A stretch of DNA of 64,000 nt from Harmothoe impar (lineage: Eukaryota > Annelida > Polychaeta > Phyllodocida > Polynoidae). The notes beneath the pieces were generated by a model. The model was not told where the DNA came from. It saw only the letters and a program-made list of their open reading frames with translations, and did not search any database. Where the stretch lies: positions 68,564,609-68,628,608 of the forward strand of contig OX381709.1 in the NCBI GenBank assembly GCA_947462335.1. The letters run 5' to 3'. The translations under genes and the position numbers were made by a program. Shown here one piece after another: positions 21,505-33,400 of this stretch; the first letter of the stretch is position 1, and each line of letters opens with the position of its first letter.

Positions 21505-24251
21505 CGGTCCGCACGGTGAGCCCACCCACACCTGCCTCGTCACCATCAGCGGTTCGCATGGTGAGCCTACTCCGACTACCCTCCGTACCAACAGCAGTCT
21601 CATCACCACCTTCAATATGCATGACAGCCGTCTCGTCACCAACTGCGGTCCGCACGGTGAGCCCACCCACACCGGGCTCGTCACCAACTGCGGTCCGCAC
21701 GGTGAGCCCACCCACACCGGGCTCGTCACCAACTGCGGTCCGCACGGTGAGCCCACCCACACCGGGCTCGTCACCAACTGCGGTCCGCACGGTGAGCCCA
21801 CCCACACAGGGCTCGTCACTATCTGACATCCACACTGCAAGTCTACCTACAATGGCTGACACAGTGCCCTCAGAACACGCCATGAGCCCATATGAAACAC
21901 TGAGGGGCGAAATAGGCAACATGATGTCAGAAGAATGCTTTAGGGCATATCATCTTCAGAACGGACCTAAGCTCACATTGGTCCGCATGTATTGTGGTGA
22001 CAACCCGGGTATCCAAACATCAGTTATCATAGATCGAGACTTCACTGCTTCAATTAGGGTACATCGAGTGGAGGTGGACAAAAATCATGACATTTGGACT
22101 GGATTACCGACTCATTTCAAGGCACCATCAGACATAAAACTTCTTGTCTCCAAACTTGCCAGTTATAACGTCTGTGTTGGTAATTATGACCAGGACATGG
22201 TCAACATAGTTCCTGTAGGTGCTGGCATCTCGGACAAAAGCATGGGTATTGCAGCTTATAGAGAGGGTGATTTCGGAGCAAGTAATGGTGAACACAGTTA
22301 CAGTACGACAGTAAGATCAATCGTCTGTGCTTTTCTTCTGAAAAGTGGGTTAAGGTGTAAAAAATGCCAGCTATATAGGGGCACTCTCAGGAAGACCCTT
22401 AGCCGAAAAGCACAAGCAGCAACTAAACCTAAACCAGAGAACACTCTATCCTGGACTAAAGCAAACAGTCAGATGACCAAACCAGAACTCATAGCTAAGA
22501 TAAACGACTACAAAGACTACACAAAGACACTAGAATGGCAAATAAGCCAGAAAAATCGGGAGATCAGACAGTTGATCAGAAGCCAAGGAGCTAAGCTGAA
22601 GGAAGCAGAGAGCACCGATTTTGAGAACTTGTTTCAGGAATGCACACCACAAGTTGAAGAATCGTATCGGGATCCCCTCTGCTTTCAACGTCTTTTCTGG
22701 CAGGAACAGAAAAAACAGATGTCATTGGCATCTAAGAAGAGCATGAGGTGGCATCCAATGATTATCAAATGGTGCTTATACCTGAAGAGTAAGAGCTCCA
22801 AGGCATATGAGGCCATGCGTGATGCCGGCTTCATATCATTGCCAAGTGAACGCACCCTGTTTGATTACTCCCATGCTTTGCCTTCCAAGACAGGTTTTCA
22901 GCCTGAGTATGCCGAGCATCTAAGGAAAGAAGCAACTGGTCTTGGAATGTACAAAGAGGACTCAAAGGCTTATGTAGGATTGCTTCAGGATGAGATGAAG
23001 ATCAAGGAGGATCTTGTTTATGAACGGAGTACTGGGGAATTGGTAGGCTATATGGACTTAGATAAACATGGAAACACTCTGCTGGAATTGGAACGCGCAA
23101 TGACTAACAAGAAGCATTCTATCGCTAAGCATGTCCTGGTCATCATGGTCAGGGGTATTACTACCAGCCTGAAATACCCTCTGGCAGCATTTGCTACAGA
23201 TGGTGTTACAGCAGACCTTCTCTATTCAGTTCTATGGAAGGCAATAGAGATTCTGGAACTGAGTTGCGGACTGAAAGTGCTGTTCATTACCTGTGATGGT
23301 GCATCTCCAAACCGCAAATTCTTCACTATGAATTATGTGGGTGAGGGAGACAAGCGTATTGGGTATTGGACTAACAATATTTTTGCAAAAGATGACCGCA
23401 AGTTGTTCTTCATATCCGATGTGCCCCACTTGATAAAAACAACAAGGAACTGCTTCGCAAATTCAGGGGCAGGAAGTAGAACAAGAATGTTGTGGAAGGA
23501 TGGAAAAGACATAAGTTGGCTACATATTGTTCGGCTTTATGAAGATCATGTTATGCCCAATGTATTCACTCAAGCACATAAGCTAACACATGCACACGTC
23601 CATCTTACCCCATTCACGAGAATGAAAGTGGATCTGGCTGCACAGGTTCTGAGCAACACCGTCGCAAATGCCTTAGAGCTCAACTATGGTGAAGACGTGT
23701 CAGAGACTGTCAACTTCATTCGTCATATGAATCGCTTTTTTGATTGCTTCAATACACGACATCCCAGCGAATCAAATTACACGCTCATTGAAGACATGGC
23801 CAAGTATGAAAGGCTAGACGACTCTCGCCTCACCTATCTGACTACTGAATTTCTTGGATACTTCAGAGATTGGAAGACAAGTATTGAGACTACCCATGCT
23901 CACCTTGATAAGAGTGACAAGGCAAAGATGATGCTAAGTCACCAAACTCTCAATGGATTGGTCATATCTGTGTCTTCTATTGTTGAGTGTGTTAAGTTCA
24001 TGCTCACGGAAGGTGCTGAGTATATACTCACCCATCGCTTCAATCAAGACCCCCTAGAAGGGCATTTTAGTCACTACCGCCACAAGGGAGGTGCCAATGA
24101 CAATCCAACACTGTATGATGTGAAGAACACCCTCACTACCCTTAGAGTGATTGGGTCTACAGCATTGGATCCAATACGTGCAAACATCAAACGAAGAGGA
24201 ATGAGAGACGCTACAATATGCAATGAACCACTACCGAAGAGGAAACGTTAG
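21505..24251 (+). CDS. P-superfamily (THAP9-like) DDE transposase
   Basis: Open without interruption to TAG at 24251. The first ATG that excludes the repetitive leader is at 21852 (MADTVPSEH), giving about 799 aa. In-frame ATGs also occur at 21558 and 21621. The core shows the P-element series in order: LLQDEMKI, FITCDGASPNRKFF, SDVPHLIKTTRNC and RFNQDPLEGHF, followed by HKGGANDNPT. Counting from the ATG at 21852, the DDE residues would be D380, D482 and E736. No THAP zinc finger is present. The N-terminus instead has an unrecognised region with one CKKC and a coiled-coil-like stretch. A 45-bp minisatellite (15 aa: SSPTAVRTVSPPTPG, four to five copies, 21640-21820) lies in frame upstream and may be leader or UTR. 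The C-terminal domain usual in THAP9-like proteins is missing here, but a similar one occurs in the convergent gene at 25552. AATAAA lies at 24739. Confidence 0.85.
21640..21820. repeat. 45-bp minisatellite in the transposase leader
   Basis: Four near-identical units of CTCGTCACCAACTGCGGTCC followed by GCACGGTGAGCCCACCCACACCGGG, with a diverged unit before and after. The length is a multiple of three, so the frame stays open and encodes a Ser/Pro/Thr-rich 15-residue repeat. Confidence 0.9.
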
Positions 24252-25551
24252 ACTGGTCCTACCAGACTGTTGTATACCAACGATCACCATGAAACAGATG
24301 CAAAAAGTACAATTTAGCCTTTTAAGGGCTGCATAGTGATTTAATGTGCTATTTCTCCTGTTGTCATGATGTACAATTAAGTAGGGTCGGCATGGTGCAT
24401 AAATCATTGACAGACATACCATATTCTGTGGTCACATCTACTTTTGTTTTTATCAGGCTCTTATTGATTATGCAGGGGTTGTGTCGACAGACCTGTTTTA
24501 TTCATTGCTTGATTTACCAATATATTGATATACATGAGAAACTTGACTAACTTGACTGAATAATAAGATAGTTGTAACATGTTTCATGGGTATTGAACTC
24601 TAAAATCCGAGTCTTTTGGTGCTTGTAATCATAATTGATTCAGCTTTAGATTGGCTCTGGTTAGGACCGGTAAATTATTCATGATCATTGATAACTGATA
24701 TGATATTGCGTTTTTGTGTGATTCATGTATGCTATAAAAATAAAACTTATTCTGCATATATATCAATGATGTTTTTGTTTTTTTTATTCAATGATATTTC
24801 CTTGATAATGATAATTATATGTCATAGTTTGTTTGACATATATCCAAGAATACCACGGGCTAGGGATGTCATTGATACCATAGAAATCAATGTATCGACA
24901 TTTATTGGATATTGAATTTCACATTGACAAATGATGGTTATCGATACCCTCGTGATCTCAGCTTTCCAAAAGTGAAAGAATTTCTCAAATAGTCCTATTA
25001 GAAGCTGAGTTAGGTCCATATGCAGTTTTAGTAATCGTAATCTTAACTGCCATGGGCAAGTATGGGTAAAGACACACAGGGTCTACTCGTAAAGTCGGAA
25101 TTGATAACGTGAAGTCAATGGCATCCCTACTTCGGAAAGTCTAGATTAAGGCTAATATAAAACATATTGTTTTGTCCTGGGGTAAAGTTTCTCAAACGTC
25201 TACAAATGTTTATGAAGGAGTGTTTAATGTGAAAACATCCTTTTGGAAACCGTAGAAGAATCCTTTTATACATCATACTGACATTCTGACCATTGCACAA
25301 GTCATGAATTCTACATTAGAATTTACAGTAAAGATAATACAAGTTAAAGTGTATATGCTATTAAGCCTGTAATAAAGACAAAGTCTATTGATTCATCTAT
25401 GAATATTTTATTGTTGTCTTTACACCAAGGAGACTAAAATGTACAATACAACATGTAGTTTATGTCGGCAAAACCAATCAGTATCCATATGTAAAGTTAT
25501 ATTTTACTAATACAAAGATATATATGGGTTCATAATAGAACACAGAATAGA
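24252..25551. other. Spacer between convergent genes
   Basis: AT-rich with no exon seen. It holds AATAAA on the plus strand (24739-24744) and a reverse-strand AATAAA (25407-25412), which fit as polyadenylation signals for the two flanking genes. Confidence 0.5.
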
Positions 25552-27808
25552 TTATTTAATGCTAGGCCTCAGGTGCTTGCGAATTCCTTTTTTCCCAGTC
25601 ACATTCTGCCCAGCATGATTGATTTTCCGAGTGACATGCTTTCCGACAGCTTGTCCACGAATGCTCAGGAAGATACGCACAATGTCTTGAAGCAACTGTT
25701 CTGAAATGACTCCCCGAATTCCGTTTGCACACTGCTCCCAATGATGCTGCACACTAAAGTCTGATAAGCACAGTTCTGTTAAACGCTCCTTTGCTAGGGT
25801 GTTTGGACCAAGCTTTTCCAAGTCCACCTCCTTTTGACAAAGTAATTCTATCTGACGAACTACATTATACAGTTCGTCAGAAGGGTGCTTCAGTCCTCCC
25901 CTGTCCAGTCTCTCAATCCAGCCCCTATGTCTTGAAGATTTGTCACTTGAGTCTGTAGTGAGACGGGCCAGTACATCAAGTATATGTGATCTACGCTTAT
26001 GTTTTTTAGACAAAGAATGTACAATGAACCCTGATACGTACATCAGGGTCGATTGAACAACATCTGTTAAGCCATTAACAGAGTTATTTTCTTCCGACAG
26101 AGTTAATGCCATTTGGGTCCGAACAGTAATAAGCTCACTTAAAAGTTCACTGAGCATCATTTGAAGCATACATGATACAGTATCAGACAGATGGTCAGGG
26201 ACAATCCCCACAAGTTGTGCCTCTATATCTGACACAAGTCCACTTACAGTTCGGAGGTAATGAAAGTCACTATACAGATGTTCCCGGTCAAGCTGCAGTG
26301 TTGACCCTGTTCCTAGTTTGGCAACCAGGGAGAGCAGTTGATTTGTAATTGGTGTAAGGATTGCCGTGGTGTTCTCAAGCAGATGACTCTTGAAGATATC
26401 TGCAATCTGTATCACGTGGTTCCCATGTGCTGATGTGGAGTGTGTCAGAAAGGGGTCCATCTTGATGTTGTCCATCGCTTGTAGGATGCAATTATCAACC
26501 TTAGTAGCTAGGAGGCTGATGCCAGTTGGTAGCACTGAAATAAAATCATGTTTGTTATAGTAAATTGATAAAAAGTGTAGAACAATATAAAAGAAATTGT
26601 AAGACAGATTTATCCTAATTACTACCCTAAAAGGATGGCCTGTATGCAAATCAACATCAGCTTTAATTCAATACCAAACATGCCTACCGTAATAAGCATA
26701 AAAATCACCCTGGGCACTTGTAACTTAATTTCAATGGCATTTTAGTACATTGTAGTTAAACCCAGAAAAAATCGGGAAAATCAGACATTTTATAGTCTGA
26801 AAAACGAGAGGAGATGCTTATTAGGCGGATGCCACTTATTATGTTGATTACAGTTTATAGGGTGTGGCTTATATAAGGCTATAATATGTCGATTTTTGGC
26901 CCAGGATTTTAAAATATTTTAAGTACTAATTTGTGAATTCAATGTAGAGACACTACAATCACGTTGAGTAGAAAATCACAAGCAAGTACACATGTAGATA
27001 TCTTACCAGGCTGTGTTGCAGTAGTGCTTGTGTCAGGCGTCCTGTTTAAACCAACACGGTGGTCTGTAGCTAGGTAGTAAGAGAAATACTATTATTAAAT
27101 GGATCTCTAAATAACTGTATTCAAATATCAACTACAAAATTAACAAATAGTTTAGACAGAAAATACTTCATTATACGTTTGTTAAAAATAAAGGTTTGTT
27201 TTCCAATGTCACTCAATAGAGTATAAAGTATGAACGTCAATAGTTGTCTGCAATATTCTGTTTGATAATATGTCATTTTTATACAGTAATGCCAAGGAAT
27301 TGCACTAGACATGGTTATAATCGATTTTTCTTTTTCGTCACACTGAAGAGTGTTTCAATGATGTAATAGGAGATTTCGTTTTACCTTTTATCCCAGTCAA
27401 GTTATGTTGTCTTTGGCAGTGCCCTCTGAACCCAGCGATGGACTTAAGTATCTTAGAGCAGCAGGGACACTCATACTGGAAGGCTGACTTTAATTTGGAT
27501 GTAGATTGTGGATCTTTAGTTGAGGATTTTACTGACGATTTTGCAGCTGGGAACTCTTGATCGTCACTGCTGGAGTCTTCACTACTAGATGTGTTGCTGC
27601 CACTTAGACTGTCCCAGTCATTCTCTTCTACCTCGGTGTGGTCACCCAATAGCTCTTGTAGATCCAACTCACAGTCACTCCATCTCAGGAAGTCCTCATC
27701 ACGTTTAGGCTTCTTCCTAGGCCTCATGTTGGGTTCAGCAGATATGACACACATCACTACTACCTGGGTATATATAGTCCCTATCCAGCAATGTGCTGAG
27801 CAGTTCAT
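25552..27808 (-). CDS. C2H2 zinc-finger protein with P-transposase-like C-terminal domain
   Basis: Three exons on the minus strand: 27808-27385, 27069-27007 and 26534-25552. Splice signals (aaaag|gtaaaa, cctag|CTACAG, cctg|gtaaga, tttcag|TGCTACC) and phases all agree, giving up to 489 aa. The exact start is uncertain: MNCSAH at 27808 or MRPRKK at about 27727. Exon 1 has a basic start, an acidic Ser-rich stretch and one C2H2 finger (CPCC, then H-x4-H). Exon 3 contains LMYVSGFIVHSL and, later, RGGLKHPSDELYNVVRQIEL, followed by a basic tail. This resembles the YVAGY...GGL-PS...E module found near the C-terminus of P-type and THAP9-like transposases. No catalytic motif is present. It converges on the P-type transposase at 21505-24251, so an accessory or split-transposase role is inferred. 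A separate host gene derived from a transposon is possible. Confidence 0.7.
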
Positions 27809-29312
27809 GACACTGAACTACTCAACAGTGTGGCTTGCTGGTTGACTCTCTAGTAAAGTGATGAGTAGTTCAACACATCTGAACAGCTCTGTTTTAGGTG
27901 CTAGTGCTAAGCAGTTCCTGTAGGTGTGAACCGCTCCCAGTGAGCCTAAGAATGCTCAATAAATACCCACGCCACTACACATCTGCTGAGTAGGTGTGAA
28001 AGCAAAATCTGTGTACTAAAGATGGAGTAACATAAGCATTCACAAATAGGTGTGAAACGATGCCCCTGCCCCTCACCTGTGATATAATAATTTAGTTAAA
28101 ATCGTGGAGTATTGACAAGCTGAGAATATGTAGTAGTGTAGTACTAGTAGAGAAAGTAAAATCATTGATAGTAAATAAGGAACCGTGAAAAGGAACGGGG
28201 AAACTTAGAAAGGAGCTTTCTAGAATATAGATTGAAATAGACCATCGGCAATTATATCCAACTGCTTATTATTTATCATCTTTTGTTTTATATCTGCATA
28301 GGCATAAACATTTAAGCCATTGTATCGTCACTATAAGCCTACGGTTGTCCTACTGTTTTAGAAAACTACAAAATCTGTAGAGGAGAAATAACAAAATCGT
28401 TGGAGATAGGCCAGCTAGAAACAATGGTGTAGAAACCAATCAACAGTTATCATTATTATTAATATCAAGAACTCTAATTGTATTATAAACATCTAAGCCT
28501 ACGCACATTGGAAGCACAGACAAGCCATGTTAAATCATGTGTAGGCCATTGTGTACAAGTCGTTTTCACAGCTGTCTGTACTATAGGCACCCTGTAGATC
28601 TACTGTCACTAGTGTTACCCGGTCTGTGGGCGGGAACACAAGGGGAAGTACAATAGTTCACACCTCCCCTGGTCTCAAGTGAAGAGTTCCACTTCCCCTT
28701 CCCTTCCTACCGAGACCGGCCTCTTGGAGGCCGTCCCCTTGAGTCTTGTCTATCCCCCTCTATGTCTATGGTGGTGCCCAACATCACATTTTCAGAACTA
28801 GAATGTACTGGGGCTTGCCAGGGGCGGTGGTGCCAGTGGTGCTCCATGGGTTATGGTCAAGGGGTTCTCTATGGGAGAGTGGTGCATGTGTGCATGGACT
28901 CGTCACGCAAGGCCGCGCATCTGGATTTTCCTTAGGGTATGCATAGAGGTCAGTTACTATCGTAACTGACCAATAAAAGGGGTATTCCATTGCTGACAGG
29001 TCAACAGTCATTCATTCATCAAAGTTAAATATATTAGAAAACCTCGTGCATAAGCCGCACCCACGTATAAGCCGCACCCCAACTTTACAAATCTTTTGAC
29101 AAATCCTATAAGCCACACGGGGCTGATTTTGGTTATTTTAGTCATGAAGTATACTTCCAAAAACTATTGCATATATAAGCCACACACTAAGCTGATTTTG
29201 ATTCGCATATAAACGGCTTATACACGTACAATATATGTGAGGTCTTACGATGATAAACTTTGACGGATTAGAGATGAACATTCATCGATTGACTTATCAG
29301 CAGTGATATACC
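27809..29312. other. Intergenic region upstream of the zinc-finger gene
   Basis: No exon recognised. A segment at 28780-28830 (ACATCACATTT, CAGAACTAGAATGTACTGG) repeats one at 17345-17375 in the same orientation. At 29035-29260 there are repeated 'ataagccgcac' motifs with a partial inverted arrangement, probably a decayed transposon. Confidence 0.45.
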
Positions 29313-29323
29313 CCCTTTAAGAC

Positions 29324-30380
29324 GTAACAAGGGACGAACCTGCGGAGTCACTAGACGCTGCCCATTCTGGGTTAGCGCTAGGACTTGTTTTCTATTAGCC
29401 AGTTTGGCGAATTTATATGAATTTTGATTAGCCAAATTCATCATTGATTAGCCAAACCTGTTTCGCAATGAAATATATCAGTTATTTGTTCATCAATTGC
29501 TACTAACACACATTCTAACTTATTGTAAACATGCAGATGAATGCAGTATTTTTAGGGCCCCAGACAGGGGGTAGCTGTGTCGATCCTAAGAAACGCATGC
29601 CAATGTCCCTTATTGATCCTAAGAAATGGGTTGTGTCCCTTGTTGATTTAAAGAAGTAGGTTTGTCCCTTGTCTCCAACACCCAGCATTCCCTTGTCCCT
29701 TGTCCATAAGGGCTAAAGTAGGGTCATGTTCTCTTGTTCATTTTACCCATCTTCGGCCCTATTTGTGAAACACCACAGCTCAACCATATTCAGCTTTCCT
29801 CACTTATTCCTGTCCCCATCCTCCCACCCACTCACAAAAATCGACATGAATCAAGGATTAGGATCTAATTGTCCCCTTCCTTTATCTGTAATAAACTATC
29901 ATCAGGGGTAGTCACTTTAATATCTTCAGCTATGGGGTACCAACGATTGCTTAAATGTGTGGGCCATGTGTAGAACTATTTTACTTTCTTCTAGGAAATA
30001 TTCATTATTGACTTATACATAGATATAATCAAACAGCCTGACTTCTCCATTATCTTTTCTTTCCAATGATATATAACATGACTATATATTGCATGAGGAA
30101 ATGCTGTTTCACATCCACAATTAGCCAATTTGGCGAATTTCCAGAGGTTAGCATTAGCCAAATTCAACTTTGATTCGCCATTGGCGATTTGGCGAGCGGC
30201 TAGCGCGAACCCTGGCCATTCTATGAGTAATCTTGAATCGCCACTTCTGGCGTAATCTTAATCAGTGAATCGCCACTTCTGGCGTAATCTTATTCCAGAA
30301 AAAGAAAAAAGAAATTAAGATTATGGCGAATACGCACAGAATGGGCGGCGTCTAGTGACTCCCCAGGTTCGTCCCCACGT
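29324..30380. mobile_element. 1.06-kb TIR element with 11-bp target duplication (MULE-like)
   Basis: CCCTTTAAGAC flanks both sides (29313-29323 and 30381-30391). The inverted ends, about 40 bp, share GGGACGAACCTG, GGAGTCACTAGACGC and GCCCATTCTG with a few mismatches. The interior repeats ttagccaaatt and gaatcgccacttctggcgta motifs and has no transposase. A duplication of 9-11 bp is typical of Mutator-like elements. It is inserted in an intron of the RWD-GTPase gene, 11 bp downstream of the donor at 30402. Confidence 0.75.
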
Positions 30381-30402
30381 CCCTTTAAGACCGCCTACTC
30401 AC

Positions 30403-33400
30403 CTCAGCCCGTATGAAGTCGCCGGCTAGCAGCAGGAGTGGGTAGTGGCTGAGGGCGGTGTACACCTCGTGTACGGTGGTGTGCGGCTTCACACACACAC
30501 AGTCCCGCAGCGCCCCCGCCGCACGGTCACGGAACTTGTCGACTGACGTCAGGGTGTCCAGGCACTGCACGGGGAACACGTGAGCCGGGCTGCGGAGCCG
30601 CACCGCCGCACTCAGCGCACCGTGCACCTGGGTGCCGCCATACCTGAGGCATAGGGGGAAGGGTAGCAGTAATTATGTTAACTGTAAAGGGGTAGACAGT
30701 TATTTCTATCACCTAATTTAACTTCATGTGACATTATATAAATGAATGGATAATATCCAATAATATGTAGGTCTGCAGCTAAAAGAGCTCTACTTTGTTT
30801 CAAGAAAACATCCGAGTCAGCTATATTATTTTTTATAATATCATGACACAGACAGTTTATCTGGCCTCCTCGTGAATTTCTATTTCTACTTGTGCGTCAT
30901 GTATCGTATAACAAACGATCATATTCCCTTGATCCTTCTTTTATGGATGACAATATCAGAGAGTAAAGCACAATTGGCTTCCATTTTAAAGACTCCACTA
31001 CTCTATATCTCATAAGATGATGATATCTATTCTTCCGTTCTTGTCTAGATTTTTTATGGATTCTTTTAAATTATGAAAAAGTTCATTTCCGCATACATTC
31101 TTATAGGAGTAGAACTCATTATGTTGTGGACTCACCTCTGTAGGACCTGGGTTTGTATACTATGTACCTGTGCGGCCTGTGTGGGGGTGAGGTGAGGCCC
31201 TGGTAGGACGCTGGGTGCCCCACACTGGTAGGTGACCAGACCCGCCTTAGACAGCTGCTGGAGGAGGCACTCAGACCGGGCACTCACACAGGCCATGGCC
31301 GCCTCAGGGTACTCACTCCTCAAACTGGTATAAGGGAATTAATATCTTAATTATTATCTTATCACATATGAAATTTCTTTTGAGAATTAACATATATATA
31401 TTTACCTGTAATGCGAGTTTTTATATGAAGAGCTGTATATTGTAGCCATAATACAATCAATATGGTATTATTTGTGCTATAAGATAACATTGTTCATACG
31501 GTATTTATCATTCTACATCGCTAACTAATTTTTAGGAAGAGGTTAACATTTATAATAGTTTTTTTTTTGTAATGCCATTGTATTATAGCGGTTCACCAGT
31601 ACTGCATTCGTGCATCATGACGACAAAGGGAATAGCACCCTAAAGCACCATGCAGCCCTTAAGACGTTACTTCTACTCTATAAGGTGTGACTCACTTGTC
31701 TATGTTGGCTGCAGCACTCGGCGTGTCTGCCTTGTTGAGCACCAGGAATATCGGGAAGCGGATGGACAGGAACTTGTCGACGATCCTGTGTAGCACCTTC
31801 TCTGACCAGTTCGGTAGATTTGCCAGCTCTCTGGGAATATACATAATGGTTAAAATACCGTCAACTACAACACAATTTGATATATCATTTATAGACACTT
31901 TTCAGTCACTTTTCAGAAAATAATCAAAATATATACCATATAGTCTGACGTGGAAGTCGCGGCTTGTACACGAATCAGAACAATCTTTAATTTGATACAC
32001 AGCATGTATATCTTTTGGTTATGATATAGGAGGCTTTTTAGAAGTATCCTACAGTAGTAGTACAGTCGCCATAATCGAACTGAATTCACTGAAAGTCTCT
32101 ATTTGACTGGGGTTGAGAGAATGTCACAAAATAATAATTATGGAAGGCATAATCGAAAATCCCTATATTGCTACTTTGTTGTCAGAAAACTGATCGCACT
32201 CAGCACATTTATCACTGGATAAAGTTAAAAACCTATACTCACTGTTCGTCTACTCCAGCACAGGCGAGGGCTGCATGGATGGTGGCTCTCGTCGCGTGGT
32301 ATCCCGTGAACATGTCGACAAGTCTTTGTGGCCGCTTTCTCAAATTATCCCACTTCTCCATCACATTATCATAAATCCATCGGCTGTTGAAATAATAATA
32401 CAAAACCCTTTGTTAGTATGATTTTGGGACAAAGACCTTATTGAGGCTTAATTCATCAAATATATTAAAATTAAAATAACTAATATGAATGAATAACTTG
32501 ATAGCTACCACTAGGCAGAGGCTATTTATTATCTGAATTACCATATACTTTATTACTTTCGAATAATATTTTAAAACTCAAAAAAGCTAACTTACTGTAT
32601 TTCCTCTTGTAACCACCTGACATCTTTGACTGGGTCGTATCCCTCCGCGGGCTCCCCGGTCTCATTGGTTGTGCCAGATGCGTCAACAACATGAATCAGC
32701 ACGTCAGCGTCCAGTAGGTCGTGGAGGTCGTGGAGGACCAAAGGCTGCAGAAAATGAAAAATAAAATACATCGGTTTTCCTGGGTTTTTTTTACCCCGGC
32801 TCCACAGAAATCTGGAGGAAAACCTATAATGAACTTATTTACAAGCTATCTAGTTCTAGACACCAGCTTTTAGATTTTCGCTTGGTGTGGTGGAAAAGTG
32901 CTGATAAAAGCCAACAACATGACACAAAAACTGTCCATGTATTGACTTGTTGGCTCCCTAAATCACAATATCTAGAATAAAGTACACCTACCAGCGTCAC
33001 AGCGCTCTGGCAGCTTAGCGCATGGACATGGGATAGTGTAGAACCCACGCCCAACGTTAGGGTCTATGGTGGTGAACGGGTGGGCTGCCGTCTTAGCCGA
33101 ATCAAACCCTGTCGCTGCATTGAAAAACGTAGACTTCCCGGCTGAAGGTTTACCCTGAAATGAATAGCATTGTATAACTAAATAGTACCTGTAAGTGATA
33201 ATAGCATGGTAAAGCTAAATAGTACATGTACCGGTAAGTGATAATAGCATGGTATAGCTAAATAGTGCATGTAAGTGATAATAGCATGGTATAACTAAAT
33301 AGTAAATGTAAGAGATAATTGATACTCTGCTATGATTCTTTATACTGTATTGCTGAAACATACAAAAAACAAAGCCATGAAATAGAGAGCATTTTCTCCT

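Noticed and set aside
21448..21922. Minus-strand frames over the transposase leader
   Set aside because: Shadows of the 45-bp minisatellite on the opposite strand.
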